From the NCBI GenBank assembly GCA_020650975.1, contig JAIPMN010013775.1, forward strand, positions 1 to 25,128: 25,128 nt of DNA, in the 5' to 3' direction. The position numbers and the translations under genes are program-made. This DNA comes from Apostichopus californicus (lineage: Eukaryota > Echinodermata > Holothuroidea > Aspidochirotida > Stichopodidae). The number at the start of each line of letters is the position of its first letter. Position 1 is the first letter of the stretch. Below are positions 1 through 10,660 of this stretch, piece by piece. Below the pieces are notes generated by a model, which did not search any database, was not told the origin of the DNA, and saw nothing but the letters and a program-made list of their open reading frames with translations.

Positions 1-107
1 GAGACGGAGGCGGTTTTTACCGGTATTTACCAGTTTTTCCCGGTTTTTACCTGGTTTTTACCGCTTAGTGGGAAAAACAGGTTTTTCCCGGGAAAATGCC
101 AACCCTG
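1..107. mobile_element. Right end of a probable hAT-like DNA transposon (window starts inside it)
   Basis: The window opens with four to five degenerate tandem copies of the 10-mer CGGTTTTTAC (about 11-65). A perfect short inverted repeat follows: GGGAAAAAC at 70-78 and GTTTTTCCC at 81-89. The block ends at CCAACCCTG (99-107). Read on the minus strand, the end begins CAGGGTTGGCATTTTCCC, which resembles the CAGGG-type terminal inverted repeats of hAT elements. The left end and any transposase lie outside the window, so the assignment rests on the terminus alone. It could instead be an unrelated minisatellite. Confidence 0.4.
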
Positions 108-2018
108 CACAGAAATAACACTCAATCAAATAGAGTATGAAACTATACAGTAGCTATTGCTGCCATCTTTTGTATGGTTCAGGTGGCATACTCCATATTA
201 CAGTCTATATCAGTCTGCCCGAGTGTTCTCCTTCAGGAAATCATGTGCCTAAAAGCAGCAGGAGAACATTTTTTTATTTTTTTTATAAGTTATCGATCAG
301 GATCCCACTTTCTTTGGCTTGAAATGGAAGTACATGATGTGGTGCAAAAATTGGATCAATTGAGGGAATTTTAGGCAACTTTAGGCATCGATCTATGGAC
401 CTCTCGATCAATCTATCAATCGATCTATCGATGTATCTATCTATCTATCTATCTATTGATCTAGCTAAAAATCTACAAGGTCATCATAAGGAAAATTGAT
501 GGTGCCATAAATGGCCAACTCGTCAGCAATCCAGTGATGAGTGGTTGGGGTAGCATAGACCGAAACATTGGCATAACTTGATAGTTACAATAGTAGCAGA
601 GTGCTAATTGGGATTTTTAACACCCTATCATGATTGGTCTTATTCCAGAAATACACTGCAACATTGTCACAGACAGGACTTAACATTATTAGGATATCAA
701 TCTAATGATGACAGTTGTATCTGGTGTTATGTCTTTATGGCATTCAAAGATGAAGTTTACATGTACAGTATACATGAACTTTAAAAAAAAGTAAACTTTT
801 TAATTAAAGCTTTGAATCAATATCCTTTCAAGCAACTTCAGACTTTCTTTGGGTTGTCTGGTATAGACCCCAGAGGAGAAGGGGGCGGGGAAGGGGGGCA
901 CAGGTGGCCTGAGTCTTTGACCACCCAGGGAAAAGGTAAAAGTTACACCCAATTCAGACTGAAATGGTTAGAACTACACAAAAGTGAATAACTTGAATCA
1001 GTTGAGAACGAGAAATTAAACAGATTCTGAATCCAATATACATCTACCCTGAGCAGTTCTGTCCATGCAGTAAACAAATAAAACTTTACAAAGAACTGAA
1101 GACATTATACTCATTGTTATATAATATAGTTAACTGTTATTATCATAAATAACATAGTACTTTTAATTTCATATTGATTAAAACTCTGCCAAACAGGTGT
1201 AACAGAAGTGCAAACATTATTCTCTTCTGTTTCATTGCACAAATTATTTCAGTTCACCTGCGACAACAGCTAAAATAAGGTCGGTCGCTCAGTGCATGAC
1301 CTAGATAGACTTCGATAAATATATAAATGTAAAGTAATCAAGTGCTACCAAAATCATGCATGGCGGACCTTTTCTAATTATGAACCTATAGTACCGATAA
1401 TAATTTTGAGTCGTTGATTTATGACAATATTTCAGTCCATTTTCATACTAAAATGAAGTCCCATCATGACACGGTGAATTCAAATGAAGATTCGTAATTG
1501 TTTCTAAATAATGAAGAAATGACTGAAAAGTACCATTTTTTTTTAAATTTTCAGAAGACTCAGATGACATGTGCCTCACACAGATTAATAATTTACATAA
1601 TATTTACTTACATGGAAGTCAAAAAATTTACTGTAACGGCGATAGATGATCGTTATGGATCCGTCCGTCCAACTGACATGAATAACGTAAACCTGACAAA
1701 AGAATTTCAAAAAAATAACTGTTATCAAGGAAAAATGGAAGAAAATCGGACAGAAAGGAATATTTATGTGAAAGGCTCATGGATACAGTTGAGAAATAAT
1801 ATGCTACCTTAGCCTGCTCAAGTGGCAGTCTGTATTTAATTTGCATGTCTGCATTTAATTTGCATGTCTGCATTAATTTGAATTTTCAACAAGCTCTATC
1901 AAAAGGAAGGACCCTTGTGATTGTTGCGTTATATTTTGATGTACCTCTATTAACATTTCAACAAATTTCCGTAAGCATCACACTTCCACCTACTGTACTT
2001 TAACAACAAACAACATCT
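108..2018. other. Gene-free stretch, AT-rich
   Basis: I see no exon with credible splice sites here on either strand. The short ORFs have low-complexity or lysine/asparagine-rich translations and no recognisable domain. It contains the TATC microsatellite listed separately. It also holds a short two-copy direct repeat, TTTAATTTGCATGTCTGCA, at about 1834-1870. The G-rich patch at about 870-905 is not structured in any obvious way. Confidence 0.5.
385..465. repeat. TATC/GATC-type microsatellite
   Basis: Degenerate 4-bp repeats (atcgatctatcgatg) grade into a pure run of (TATC)n around 433-456. It is a simple sequence repeat with no coding relevance. Confidence 0.85.
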
Positions 2019-2020
2019 AG

Positions 2021-2266
2021 ACCCATATTCGGCAAAAGAAATGATGACCCAGCTGGTGTAGAACTGTACGAAGAAGCTTGTATTGACCCCCAAATACAGT
2101 ATTGAACTGTTCTGTAATAACATTGCAGCTAGCTACACCCATATTCAGCAAATTTGCATACTATTGACCTCATGACCTAGCTGGTGTAGTACCTCTAGTA
2201 GCAGCACTGTATTTAAATAAACTTGGACTGACTCCCAATTACAGATCTGTACTGTAATAAATAATA
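2021..2266. repeat. Diverged two-copy tandem duplication, period ~116 bp
   Basis: Copy 1 starts at acccatattcggcaaa (2021) and copy 2 at acccatattcagcaaa (2137). Matching landmarks follow in the same order in both copies: a 'gaccc/gacctagctggtgtag' block, a 'ttgactccc/ttgaccccc aa-tacag' block and a 'ctgtaataa' end. The copies differ by many substitutions and indels, so this is an old duplication. No coding frame is preserved across them. Confidence 0.65.
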
Positions 2267-4960
2267 TTCAATCAGCAACTGATGGATACTTTGAAGCTGT
2301 CATTTGCAATGCCCAGTGGTTTCATTTTATTTAAGTAAACTTATATTGATGGAGAGGTGTATGGTCAGGTACAGTAGTAAATCCTTTTAACCTATCTTGT
2401 AGGAAATATAGTTCCTAAACTGGGGATTAGGTACAGTAATCAAACTGTGGCTTTAATGCGGGTTGTGTTTCATTTCAAATGTTTTTCTTTTGCCTTCCAA
2501 GCCCAGCAGGGGTTAAATATATCACTAGATATTTCCTTCGGTCTGATGACAACGGAAGGAAATTAAAAGGGTAATAAGTTTATCTGACTTTCCTCAAACA
2601 TTTCAAAATGTAACACAAGGAAATCCAGAGTATATAAGAGATGTTTAAAGAGTTTCTTTAAAAACACAAATCTAAATTCAAACTCTGAAGCAATCAAATG
2701 TGGACAAATCTACTTCTCTTGCACCAAAGTTTGAAACAATCAGTTAAGTCTGTGTGAAAGTAGTTTATCTTGATAGTTGTGACATATCACTTTTCTACCC
2801 CTCCCCCTCATCCTAACCCTCCCCATCAAGAACAAAAAAAAGGGCTCAAATTTACTAACATTTGGTAAGTATCTCTGCTGTACAAACAGTAACAGGAACA
2901 ACACAGGAAGCTTAACTGGCCTTGGAACTATTCATGATAAAATGTTGCTAAAATGAAATCGTCTGTGAACTTCCACACATTTGAACTTAAAACTTCTGGT
3001 CGGCGGTATCTCTCCCTGAAAATCAAATTCAGTTGCCACGGTACAGTATGTAGTACTGTTCATGTACAGGATATACCCTTATGTATTTGACAAAAATCAA
3101 AACAACAACCATTATATGAAAGATATAAGAGGGTCACTTCCTGCCAGATCATGTGTGATATCTGTAGTAGTGTAAATGATGTACTAGTAGTGTAAATGAT
3201 AAATACAGAGCTGTTAAAATAACAGAATAGCTCCCTGGTAGTACACGCTGCACTCATGCAGTTATACTGTTGGTTTCTACATACAGGGTTACTACAAAAG
3301 GTTTATAGCTTGCAAATGACATTTAGGTGTTATTAAAGCGCAAATGCACCTCATTATTTTGCGGGTTACTGTTGAATAAACTATGTAGACACTGTCTGTA
3401 TGCTAGTCGGTCCACTCCCGAAGTCGACATTTAAAGGTAATCTGCATTAGCCCCAAATTATAGCATGCTTATAATTGCTAGAAGTTTTCAAAAAGTACTA
3501 TCCTGGAGGTCTATACTCTCCAAATTGTTCTCAGGTATTCTAAATGATTGTACACAAGATGACTGCATGTCCCAGTGAGGTCAATTTCCTCCAGGGTGGT
3601 TATAAAAAGTGTTTAAGAAGTTTGACCACAGTTGACCATATTGTTTGAAAATCTAGCATATTTGGGGCCAATACAGCATACCTTGAACTACCAAGTATTG
3701 TACAGACTTAAATTTGACAGCCCTGGAATAATTTATCGGCTATCATATCCCAAAATGCAAAGTGGGCAACCTTATATGCAAGAGCACAGATGATAGCAGT
3801 TTTTTGTAAAAAGAAACCATGGTATTTTGTACGAGACAGAATGCAGAGCGTTTCAAAACTGCTGAACAAAATTTACTGGAAAGTTTGAAAGTATATAATA
3901 AGTCTGCCAGTCTGTCATGGTCAGAAAAAGTCACTACTTTAATGGTAACATTTTTATTGGAAATTCTTGACCTTCTATTAGGTGGTAAAGAAAATTTACA
4001 TCTGCCATCGGCTTACCTCTGATCATCCAAACACAACAGGAACCTGATACTTATTATGGGATAGCGAAAATTTCAAGTACAGTATCTATCAACATGAACA
4101 AATCCTTTACACTGTAAATTAACACATGTACAGCAACTTGAATGCATAGATTTAATACTTGCCTGCATATTGGGCAAGTAACCAAAAACAATTTACTGTA
4201 CTCTTCAAGCATATTCTGTGGTAGAGGAGAGGCAGTTTAGATACAAGGACACTGTAATAATACATTCAACATTTGGAGAAAACTATACTTTTCGGCAAGT
4301 AAAAAATAATTTGATCATAAAATTCTTACAAAAGTAAATTTTCATAAAGTTGTGACTTCTGGGTACATTTGGCCTGTGAACTAGCATTCCAAATGCATCA
4401 CATATCATGCAGAAGATGACAAAGAGATGACAACAGCAAAAGTAAACCTTTTGAAAATCTTTTGCCAAGATTTATACATAAACTGACATATTTGTTTTTT
4501 AAATATATATTATTTAATGGCTTTAGAAAGATTTATTCCAACAAAACTACACTAGCTACCCATTAACAACTAGTTAGTTTGTATTGCCCTTTGAGATGTG
4601 AGTTTTAGCTGACACTTTGCAAGAGTCTGTTCTATCCCAGGATACTGTAGTGTCTTCCATTGGAATATTAGGCACTTTAAACTAACACAAAACCCATGAA
4701 AAAAATCACTATTTCAACTAATTAATATGGCAGTGATATTGTATAGAGTAGTCTGATGTGTTTTTCCAAAGTGAAATTCAGATTCAAAAATGAAATTTCA
4801 CATAGTTTTATTGTTATATTGATTTATTAGGTGCGTTTATACTGTTTAGTTTGCTTCACTGTACGAACATTGCTACAGTAGGAGTCCATCAGCTGCTCAG
4901 ATCAGGTTTGGGTGTATAATATAATTAAGTATAGATTTACTGATGTACCCTATCATTGAA
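2267..4960. other. Gene-free stretch
   Basis: No exon with a domain I recognise. A small ORF at 3819-4022 (+) has a good start context and a helical-looking translation. It has no homology I know and no flanking evidence, so I did not call it. The stretch contains a short direct repeat (tagtagtgtaaatgat, twice within 3163-3200) and several TACAGTA/TACTGTA heptamers. Confidence 0.45.
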
Positions 4961-5004
4961 CTTTGAAACTCTTTAAGTCCTTACTAGGACTAACCACAAG
5001 ATTT

Positions 5005-5362
5005 CTATGTACAATAGAGCGTGCAAGCTCTTTTAGGTGGATTATTTTGTTCCTATGTCCGTTCTGCTTCCACTTTATAACTAATCTAGTGTACTACAGG
5101 CTTGATCCTCTAACAAGGTATCTATGTACAATAGAGTGTGCAAGCTCTTTTAGACCTGTGGATTATTTTGTTCCTATGTCCGTTCTGCTTCCACATTATA
5201 ACTAATCTAGTGTACTACAGGCTTGATCCTCTAACAAGGTATCTATGTACAATAGAGTGTGCAAGCTCTTTTAGGTGGATTATTTTGTTCCTATGTCCGT
5301 TCTGCTTCCACTTTATAACTAATCTACACTAGTGTACTACAGGCTTGATCCTCTAACAAGGT
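5005..5362. repeat. Three-copy tandem repeat, unit ~117 bp
   Basis: Three near-identical copies begin at 5005, 5122 and 5243, each with 'ctatgtacaatagag'. They end with 'cttgatcctctaacaaggt'. Copy 2 carries an extra 4 bp after 'ctcttttag' and copy 3 an extra 5 bp in 'ctaatctacactagtgtac'. Otherwise there are only a few substitutions, so the array is recent. The small ORFs running through it are a by-product of the repetition. No function is evident. Confidence 0.95.
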
Positions 5363-7260
5363 GTTAGTTTTCCTAGTGAGGTTTGATCATGAGCAAATCG
5401 TGTGGAACTGAAAACATAAAGCTGAAAACAATAAAACTGTAAAGTTCACAAAGCAGACATGATCTATGTGTTTTCTGGATATTTTCTTTTCCCTCCGATC
5501 ATATAAAATATGATTTTCTAATTTTTATCCTTGTAGAGGGGCCAGAGATGAAAAGTTACCTTATTTCTGGTCCTGTTGCCTCATTGCTATATATACAGTA
5601 TAACTATGTATTAACAAACTGTATATCGTTGTAATTTGATGGCAGAATTAAAATGAATACAATTCAACATACATGTCTAAGACAAAAATGAACTTACTAT
5701 GTAGTGAAAGATACAATGACAAATTTCTGTCACGAGTTCTAAAACAAAACCTCTCCACCAATAAAAGCAGTTGCAAAACTTAGTTGGGAAAAGATGTGAG
5801 CAAATTTCCAGAATCTTTCTTGGCAAGCTGAGGTTTATTTTCAGGGAGCAAAGAAAACAGGGGTTACTTTAACCATGGAGCTATAAACAGAGCTATAAAC
5901 CTCTGTTTATAGCTCCATGCTTTAACATACGTAAAGTGTACATGTGTATATAGCACAACAAGTGATCACATTCACCAATCTTTCTAACAGGTTCACTTCC
6001 ACAAAACTTATAGATAACCTGAACAGTTTCCAGGAAAGAATAGCCGTATGCAAGTAACTGTAGTACTAGTAGTAGTGTATGTGTAGCAGAGATTTACACG
6101 GATCACTTCATACGCCAACTTTGGGGGATAATTTGGGGAACTTCTAATCATATAAGGATATTAGGAACTACAAAACAGAGATACAGGTTAAGGCAGAAAA
6201 TGTTTTGTCATAGCTGATGTACCTTCCCCTCATGGACACAATAGTCTATTAAAGCTTAGCGTGCAAATTGGCAAAACAATTCTTGAAATTTGAAATTATT
6301 AGTTTAGTTCTGTATAACTTCTCTTTGTTGCAAGTCATTGTTCGTGTGCTATGAACCTCAAGGGCAATTCTGTACATAGTACAGGGTAATGATACTGCTT
6401 ACAGATACAGTAGAGTATATATGCCAAAACAATGACAACCACACACGGAATAGTCTACAACTGTCCCCAATACTTATATAATGATAAGTCTGATAATATG
6501 AGTCTATCGCTCTGAACACAAGGTACAGTACTGTATTGCTAATAAGTACTAATTTGTATGAGGTTGAAAAAGGGCAGGTGGGAGAGATGGTTGTACACCC
6601 ATAAATGTAGCAGAGGTCTAATTCCTCCCTGGCTTAATGTCAAAATATCCCAACAGAACCATTTGACCCTGATTGACTATGTGAGGTATGGGAGCATGCA
6701 CCTTCCCTCCACCCCCTACCTATACCCCCTAGCCTCCTTCACTGACATGATATGACCATTGAACTCCACTAAAGAAAGTTAGAGTTTGGTAACGATTATG
6801 ACAAATCTTCACACTGAGAATGAGATTTTATCACCTGACCTGACCTCAACTGACGTCTGACATAGACTACCTAAACACATGACCGGACACGTGAACAGCA
6901 CTGCGCCCTCTACTTTCTCCTCCTTCCGGAGTCATGTAGTAGAGGTGGATAGGCAAGTGTGTAGATTGGAGACAGATAAGAGAGGAGTGAAGTCAGTTCA
7001 TATTTTTAATATGAATATTACCTACTGAAGAAAGTCAATTGAACTAAGTATTTTAAAACGCATGCAGTCACGATTCACTTTCTTGCATAATTTCATTGTT
7101 GCTCACGTACTGGCCTTATATCATATCATTATTTAGGTCATCGGATTTTGGTGCCAAATGAAAGCTTCCAAATATTGTTTTTCACTTTCAAAAATACTCT
7201 CTATGAGATTCTGAAGCTCCAAAGTCTGCCTGAACTCATGTTGAGAGGTTCATGGTTCTA
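5363..7260. other. Gene-free stretch with one strong hairpin
   Basis: No exon can be supported. The only clear structure is the perfect inverted repeat at 5874-5919, listed separately. The translations of small ORFs here look random. Confidence 0.45.
5874..5919. repeat. Perfect inverted repeat: 19-bp stem, 8-nt loop
   Basis: The left arm CATGGAGCTATAAACAGAG (5874-5892) is the exact reverse complement of the right arm (5901-5919). The loop, CTATAAAC (5893-5900), itself repeats part of the left arm, so AGCTATAAAC occurs twice in direct orientation. This would form a stable hairpin in RNA or a cruciform in DNA. It may be a repair or foldback product or the core of a small transposon. There is no tract of Ts or other sign of a known RNA gene. 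Confidence 0.9.
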
Positions 7261-7267
7261 ATGAACT

Positions 7268-7702
7268 ATGTCAGAGGTTCATGATTCTAAAACTACCATA
7301 CTTAGGCCTTTACAAATCCTCCAAAATAGAATGTTAAAAACCATTACTTTTAAACATCGACGTTTTCCTACCAGTACTTTGCACAAAGACCTTGGTATTC
7401 TTAAGGTCAGCGACATTCATGTTCTCAAGATGTGTTCTTTTATTTATAAGTATATCAACAATATTCTCCCCCGTGTCTTTAGTGATATTGTTAATCCCAG
7501 TAATTCCGCGTATATTCGTAACAGTACGAGGAATAATACCCATTTTTCTGTTAGCAGACATCATTCGAAACATGGTAAATTACTCTTGAACAACTACTGC
7601 TATAAAACCTGGAAAGTGCTTCCAAATGATATAAAAACTGTTCAATCTTATGTAACGTTTAAGCGCAAACTTAAAGCCCACCTAATTGAAAAACTACGCT
7701 GA
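7268..7702 (+). pseudogene. C-terminal fragment of non-LTR retrotransposon ORF2 (reverse transcriptase), Jockey/CR1-like
   Basis: This 144-codon open frame matches the region downstream of the reverse transcriptase core in LINE ORF2 proteins. It opens with an 'LQNRMLKTITF' helix. An 'LGILKVSDIHVLKMCSFIYKYINNILP' type block follows, where 'L.I.kv.Di....c.fiyk..n.llP' is family-typical. After an NSTRNN segment come 'GKLLLNNYCYKTWKVLPNDIK' and an 'SYVTFKRKLKAHLIEKL' tail. The apical endonuclease and the RT catalytic block are absent. Homology begins only near 7295, so the copy is 5'-truncated as LINE insertions usually are, and the ATG at 7268 is probably accidental. The surviving frame is intact to its TGA, suggesting a fairly young insertion. 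It is not functional on its own. Confidence 0.85.
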
Positions 7703-7903
7703 CTGAGTATTGAATATCTCATGTTTATTTTTCTCTACTCTTAATTGTTACCTTCTTTCATTGTTATTTGTTAGTTTTTGGTCGCTAGCTCGATAAACTA
7801 CTTTTGTTTATCTAGTGTCCTGTTTATACTATACCACTTTGTTCTATTGTTCTTATGTATAGACGAAATAAATGAAATGAAAAATGAAATGAATGAATGA
7901 ATT
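7703..7903 (+). mobile_element. 3' UTR and GAAAT/GAATG tail of the truncated LINE
   Basis: After the stop codon, about 160 bp of T-rich sequence leads to 'gacgaaataaatgaaatgaaaaatgaaatgaatgaatgaa' style repeats ending near 7903. Short tandem repeats at the 3' end, rather than a plain poly(A), are usual for CR1/Jockey-group elements. Together with 7268-7702 this defines one insertion of roughly 0.6 kb. Confidence 0.75.
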
Positions 7904-7939
7904 AAATGGCACATTAGTCAACGAAATATCTCGGTGAAG

Positions 7940-8190
7940 GTTAAATGTATGTACTGTATGTATGTTTTTTCCTCCTGCAAGCAGGAACTCGCGAAGAAGC
8001 CTAATTGGCTTATCAAATCCGCCAGCTGACCGACGTCAGTCTCTTAGATTCATATTTAACGTCCATGATTATGAATTGTCAATTGTCAACAACTCTGTAA
8101 CTGGACGACATACATTAATCTTGGAGTGACTCGAACTCTGGACCTTATGGTTGAAAGGCACCGGCGTTAACCACTGAGCTAACACTCCCT
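7940..8190 (-). mobile_element. tRNA-derived SINE
   Basis: On the minus strand the element starts at 8190 with AGGGAGTGTTAGCTCAGTGG. This carries a good RNA polymerase III box A (TTAGCTCAGTGG). A box B-like AGTTCGAGTCACTCC follows about 40 bp downstream (around 8122-8136), as in the head of a tRNA-derived SINE. The body runs leftward through a short inverted motif (TCCTGCTTGCAGGA) to an A-run and CATACATA-type tail near 7940-7965. The tRNA-like head is too diverged in its anticodon region to be a working tRNA. The left boundary is approximate. Confidence 0.7.
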
Positions 8191-9060
8191 ATAGAATGTT
8201 ACACTCTAAAAACAAAATTTATGCTGAGTAATTGCTGAATAATGCTGAGTAATTTAAAATGTTTAATAAACTTTGCCCACAAGGAACCATTCTTACTTTG
8301 GCACAATAGATAGATTAGATAGATTAGAATTAGTGAAGATTTTGTCAATATCTGAGACTCAGAACGGTTCCATTTTCTGAACTAATGCCATACAGTAAAG
8401 ATACACAACTTGCTATAGCCTAAACTGCTGTAGTGACACATCAATTGCTAGATATACAGAATTACGCTCAAATATTAGAAACCAATGAAAACCCTTTCGA
8501 CACATTTGTAAGTATACTTTGATGGTATTGAAATATCCACTTGCATGGTGTTTGTAACTGGTGTGCATAATTTGTGAGAATGCTGTGCTCAAAACTTTTA
8601 AGTGCCATTACCTAAACCAATCAGGTTTCTATCAACAAATACCCCAATATGGTCGCATACACCAAAGCACAAACTACAAAGTTACTGAATTATGTCCAAC
8701 CAAACATAACCATAAAAACTATTTCTTTGTGACTTGTCAACGTTTTGTGTTCCCTATTAAAACCTAGTACAGTCATCTTTCGCTCTGGGGAAACTTGAAA
8801 AAATGTACCTAGAAATTAGACAGTATCTCTTCCAGTTGGTAAATGATGACACCTGTCTTAAAAAGCCACAGTCATGGTTTTAAATTTATAACAAAACATT
8901 CCCAGTGATTTTGTCAATGGGCTCACGGAGATATTTTACAGGAAACCGTTCAATAATACTTTGGGGAAAAGAATAAACAAGGATAGCAATGATGCATGGC
9001 TTTTAAATGAAAATAATTTGTCCATATAATGAGAACTACTTAACACTGCATTATGGTAAA
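8191..9060. other. Gene-free stretch
   Basis: AT-rich sequence with short direct repeats (tgctgagtaatt at about 8221-8252 and agatagatt at about 8306-8325). I see nothing with coding or RNA-gene character. Confidence 0.45.
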
Positions 9061-9065
9061 CATTG

Positions 9066-9207
9066 TGGAAGGAGGGAAGGGGAGAGTGGAGAGGAGTGGA
9101 AGAGGCAAGGGAGAGGGTTGTGGGAGGAGAGGGAGTGAAGAAGGAGAGGAAAAGAAAGATGGAAGGGTAGTGAGGGACGGGAGCGAGAAAAAAAAGAAGA
9201 GGAGGGT
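9066..9207. repeat. Polypurine (G/A) tract, ~140 bp
   Basis: Almost uninterrupted purines on the plus strand, with many GGA, GAGAGG and GGGAAGGGG words, ending in a run of As and AGAAGAGG. The minus-strand ORF across it translates to Pro/Leu/Ser low complexity and is an artefact. Such tracts can adopt triplex (H-DNA) structures. Confidence 0.85.
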
Positions 9208-9698
9208 AATTAGGCAGTTAAAAGCCTTGCTCTTGTCCCACTCCCCTAAAGGAGATGGGCAAAGCATGAAATATATATTATTCCCAGTAAGTTCATAAGT
9301 ATTCGAAACATTTAAATCAGCAACCTAATAACATATAATTTATGCAACGCAGGATATAGGATAACAATCACAAATTGGAGTAAAGAACCATGTCTGTTCT
9401 CTTAAAAGATTTCACCATTCTGGATGAGGCAATAGGTTACAAAACATATCTCTGAGAAATGTAACTGGCCACTGCAAACTATGCTTTCCCCTATCACAAC
9501 ACCTGATTTCCCCTGCCACCCCCCCCCCCACAATACTCCACCACTCTCCAATGCCAATGTAAAAGGCTGGTGATGAAATAGGTACAGCATAATCTTTCCT
9601 TCCTTAATTTTTTTTTTCTTCTCAGGAACTTCCAGTTTTGAAGAAGTTTCATTCACTTCATTTTGTTCACTTCCCGACTCTTTAAAAATGGAATGTTC

Positions 9699-9721
9699 AA
9701 TAATAATAATAATAATAATAA
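9699..9721. repeat. (AAT)n microsatellite
   Basis: Uninterrupted TAA/AAT trinucleotide repeat of about seven units. Confidence 0.9.
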
Positions 9722-9848
9722 CTGTTTGCAGCAGGGCAAAAATAAGTTAAGATATCCTGCAATTTAACACCTTGGTCATGGGATTGCCTTGAAGATTAAT
9801 AAATTAATAAATCGCAATCAAACCAACTTTCAATTATTCAATACTCAC

Positions 9849-9953
9849 ATAATGTTTGCTGGGTAACCGTCTCTTCTCAATATCTCTCACCCGAGCATCT
9901 AAGATATGCCGAGCCATATCAACTTGACTTCACTGCATGTGGAAGTAGAAGGT
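9849..9953 (-). CDS. First coding exon of a PX-domain adaptor gene, SH3PXD2 (Tks)/p47phox-like; partial
   Basis: Read on the minus strand, a splice acceptor (ATATTTCAG) ends at 9954. A 36-nt leader follows, then an ATG at 9917-9915 in good context (G at -3 and G at +4). After 23 codons comes a strong donor, TAT|GTGAGT, with GT at 9848-9847 and phase 0. The peptide begins MARHILDARVRD and ends DIEKRRLPSKHY. This closely matches the start of the PX domain in SH3PXD2A/B (Tks5/Tks4), which reads V..DVQKRR.P.KHY before 'VYII'. It is somewhat less like p47phox (NCF1), which has FEKR.VPS.HY. These proteins bind phosphoinositides through PX, carry SH3 domains and organise NADPH oxidases or invadopodia. 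The remaining exons should lie to the left, but I found no continuation in the window, so they are probably beyond its edge. At least one untranslated 5' exon should lie to the right. Confidence 0.7.
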
Positions 9954-10204
9954 CTGAAATATTAAGACAACAGTTCAGCTATTAAATCAATTCAGTCCCA
10001 GCACATATATTTGCCACCTATTCAGTGTATGAAGCATATATGTTTAAATGCTCAACAATAAATCCTTTCAGAATTAACACGATCTGAGAGTAAATGAGAA
10101 AAACTGTTTGTGTTGCCTATAAAAGCATTTTTCTCTCTCCCTGATGTTTTCCATGTTTTTTTTTACAGTATGCTGACAAACTACATTACAAAGGTCAACT
10201 ACAT

Positions 10205-10660
10205 ACATACATACATATTAGACACTTATTTAGCGCTGCTACATCAAGATCGTAGCGCTTTACAAAAAGAAAGCTAAATCTTAGAATATAGATAAGTTTT
10301 CAAAGCTTTCTTGAAAATGGACAAAGAACGAGAACTCCTAATGCTAACAGGTAGGCTATTCCACATGCGTTGGGCAACAAAAAAGAAAGATTTGCCCTCC
10401 ACTGACTTGAGGGTCCTGATGGTACTGGGTTCAGTGAGGAGTGTGGTGTCAGAAGCAGAGCGTAAGTTTGATCAACCAGTGAAGTAACGAGAGAGACAAG
10501 CACATAAGTATGCGGGGGCGGTACTGCTTATACACTTATAAACTAGAACCATAACTTTGAAAATAATTCTCACTTCGACAGGAAGCCAATGTAGTCTATG
10601 TAAATAAGGGGTCGCATGATCATACTTTAAAGCTACATATTGCATGTTAAGTGATGTACA
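10205..10660. mobile_element. Interspersed repeat with AGCGCT hallmark
   Basis: It starts after a CATA microsatellite (10198-10214) with 'ttagacacttatttagcgctgctacatcaagatcgtagcgctttac'. The symmetric AGCGCT boxes separated by about 20 bp resemble a family widespread in marine invertebrate genomes. The following roughly 350 bp, including 'tattccacatgcg' and 'gacaggaagccaatgtag', also have the feel of a repeat consensus. The minus-strand ORF at 10300-10503 is a shadow. Orientation, boundaries and family are uncertain. Confidence 0.45.

Noticed and set aside
3819..4022. 67-codon plus-strand ORF with strong start context and a helical translation
   Set aside because: No recognised family, no splice sites or poly(A) signal nearby, and an overlapping antisense ORF of similar size. 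Not enough to call a gene.
4963..5332. Two overlapping ORFs with repeated peptide blocks (CTIECASSFR, LFLCPFCFH)
   Set aside because: The repetition comes from the 117-bp tandem DNA repeat, and the insertions between copies shift the frame. No splice or start evidence.
7334..7589. ORFs on other frames across the LINE fragment
   Set aside because: Shadows of the reverse transcriptase C-terminal frame.
8122..8190. Functional tRNA gene on the minus strand
   Set aside because: Box A and box B are present, but the anticodon arm and acceptor stem do not fold as a proper tRNA, and SINE body and tail sequence follow.
9040..9267. Proline/leucine/serine-rich minus-strand ORF
   Set aside because: It is the complement of a polypurine tract; low complexity, not a gene.
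10300..10503. Minus-strand ORF with leucine-rich translation
   Set aside because: Lies inside an interspersed repeat and has no domain.
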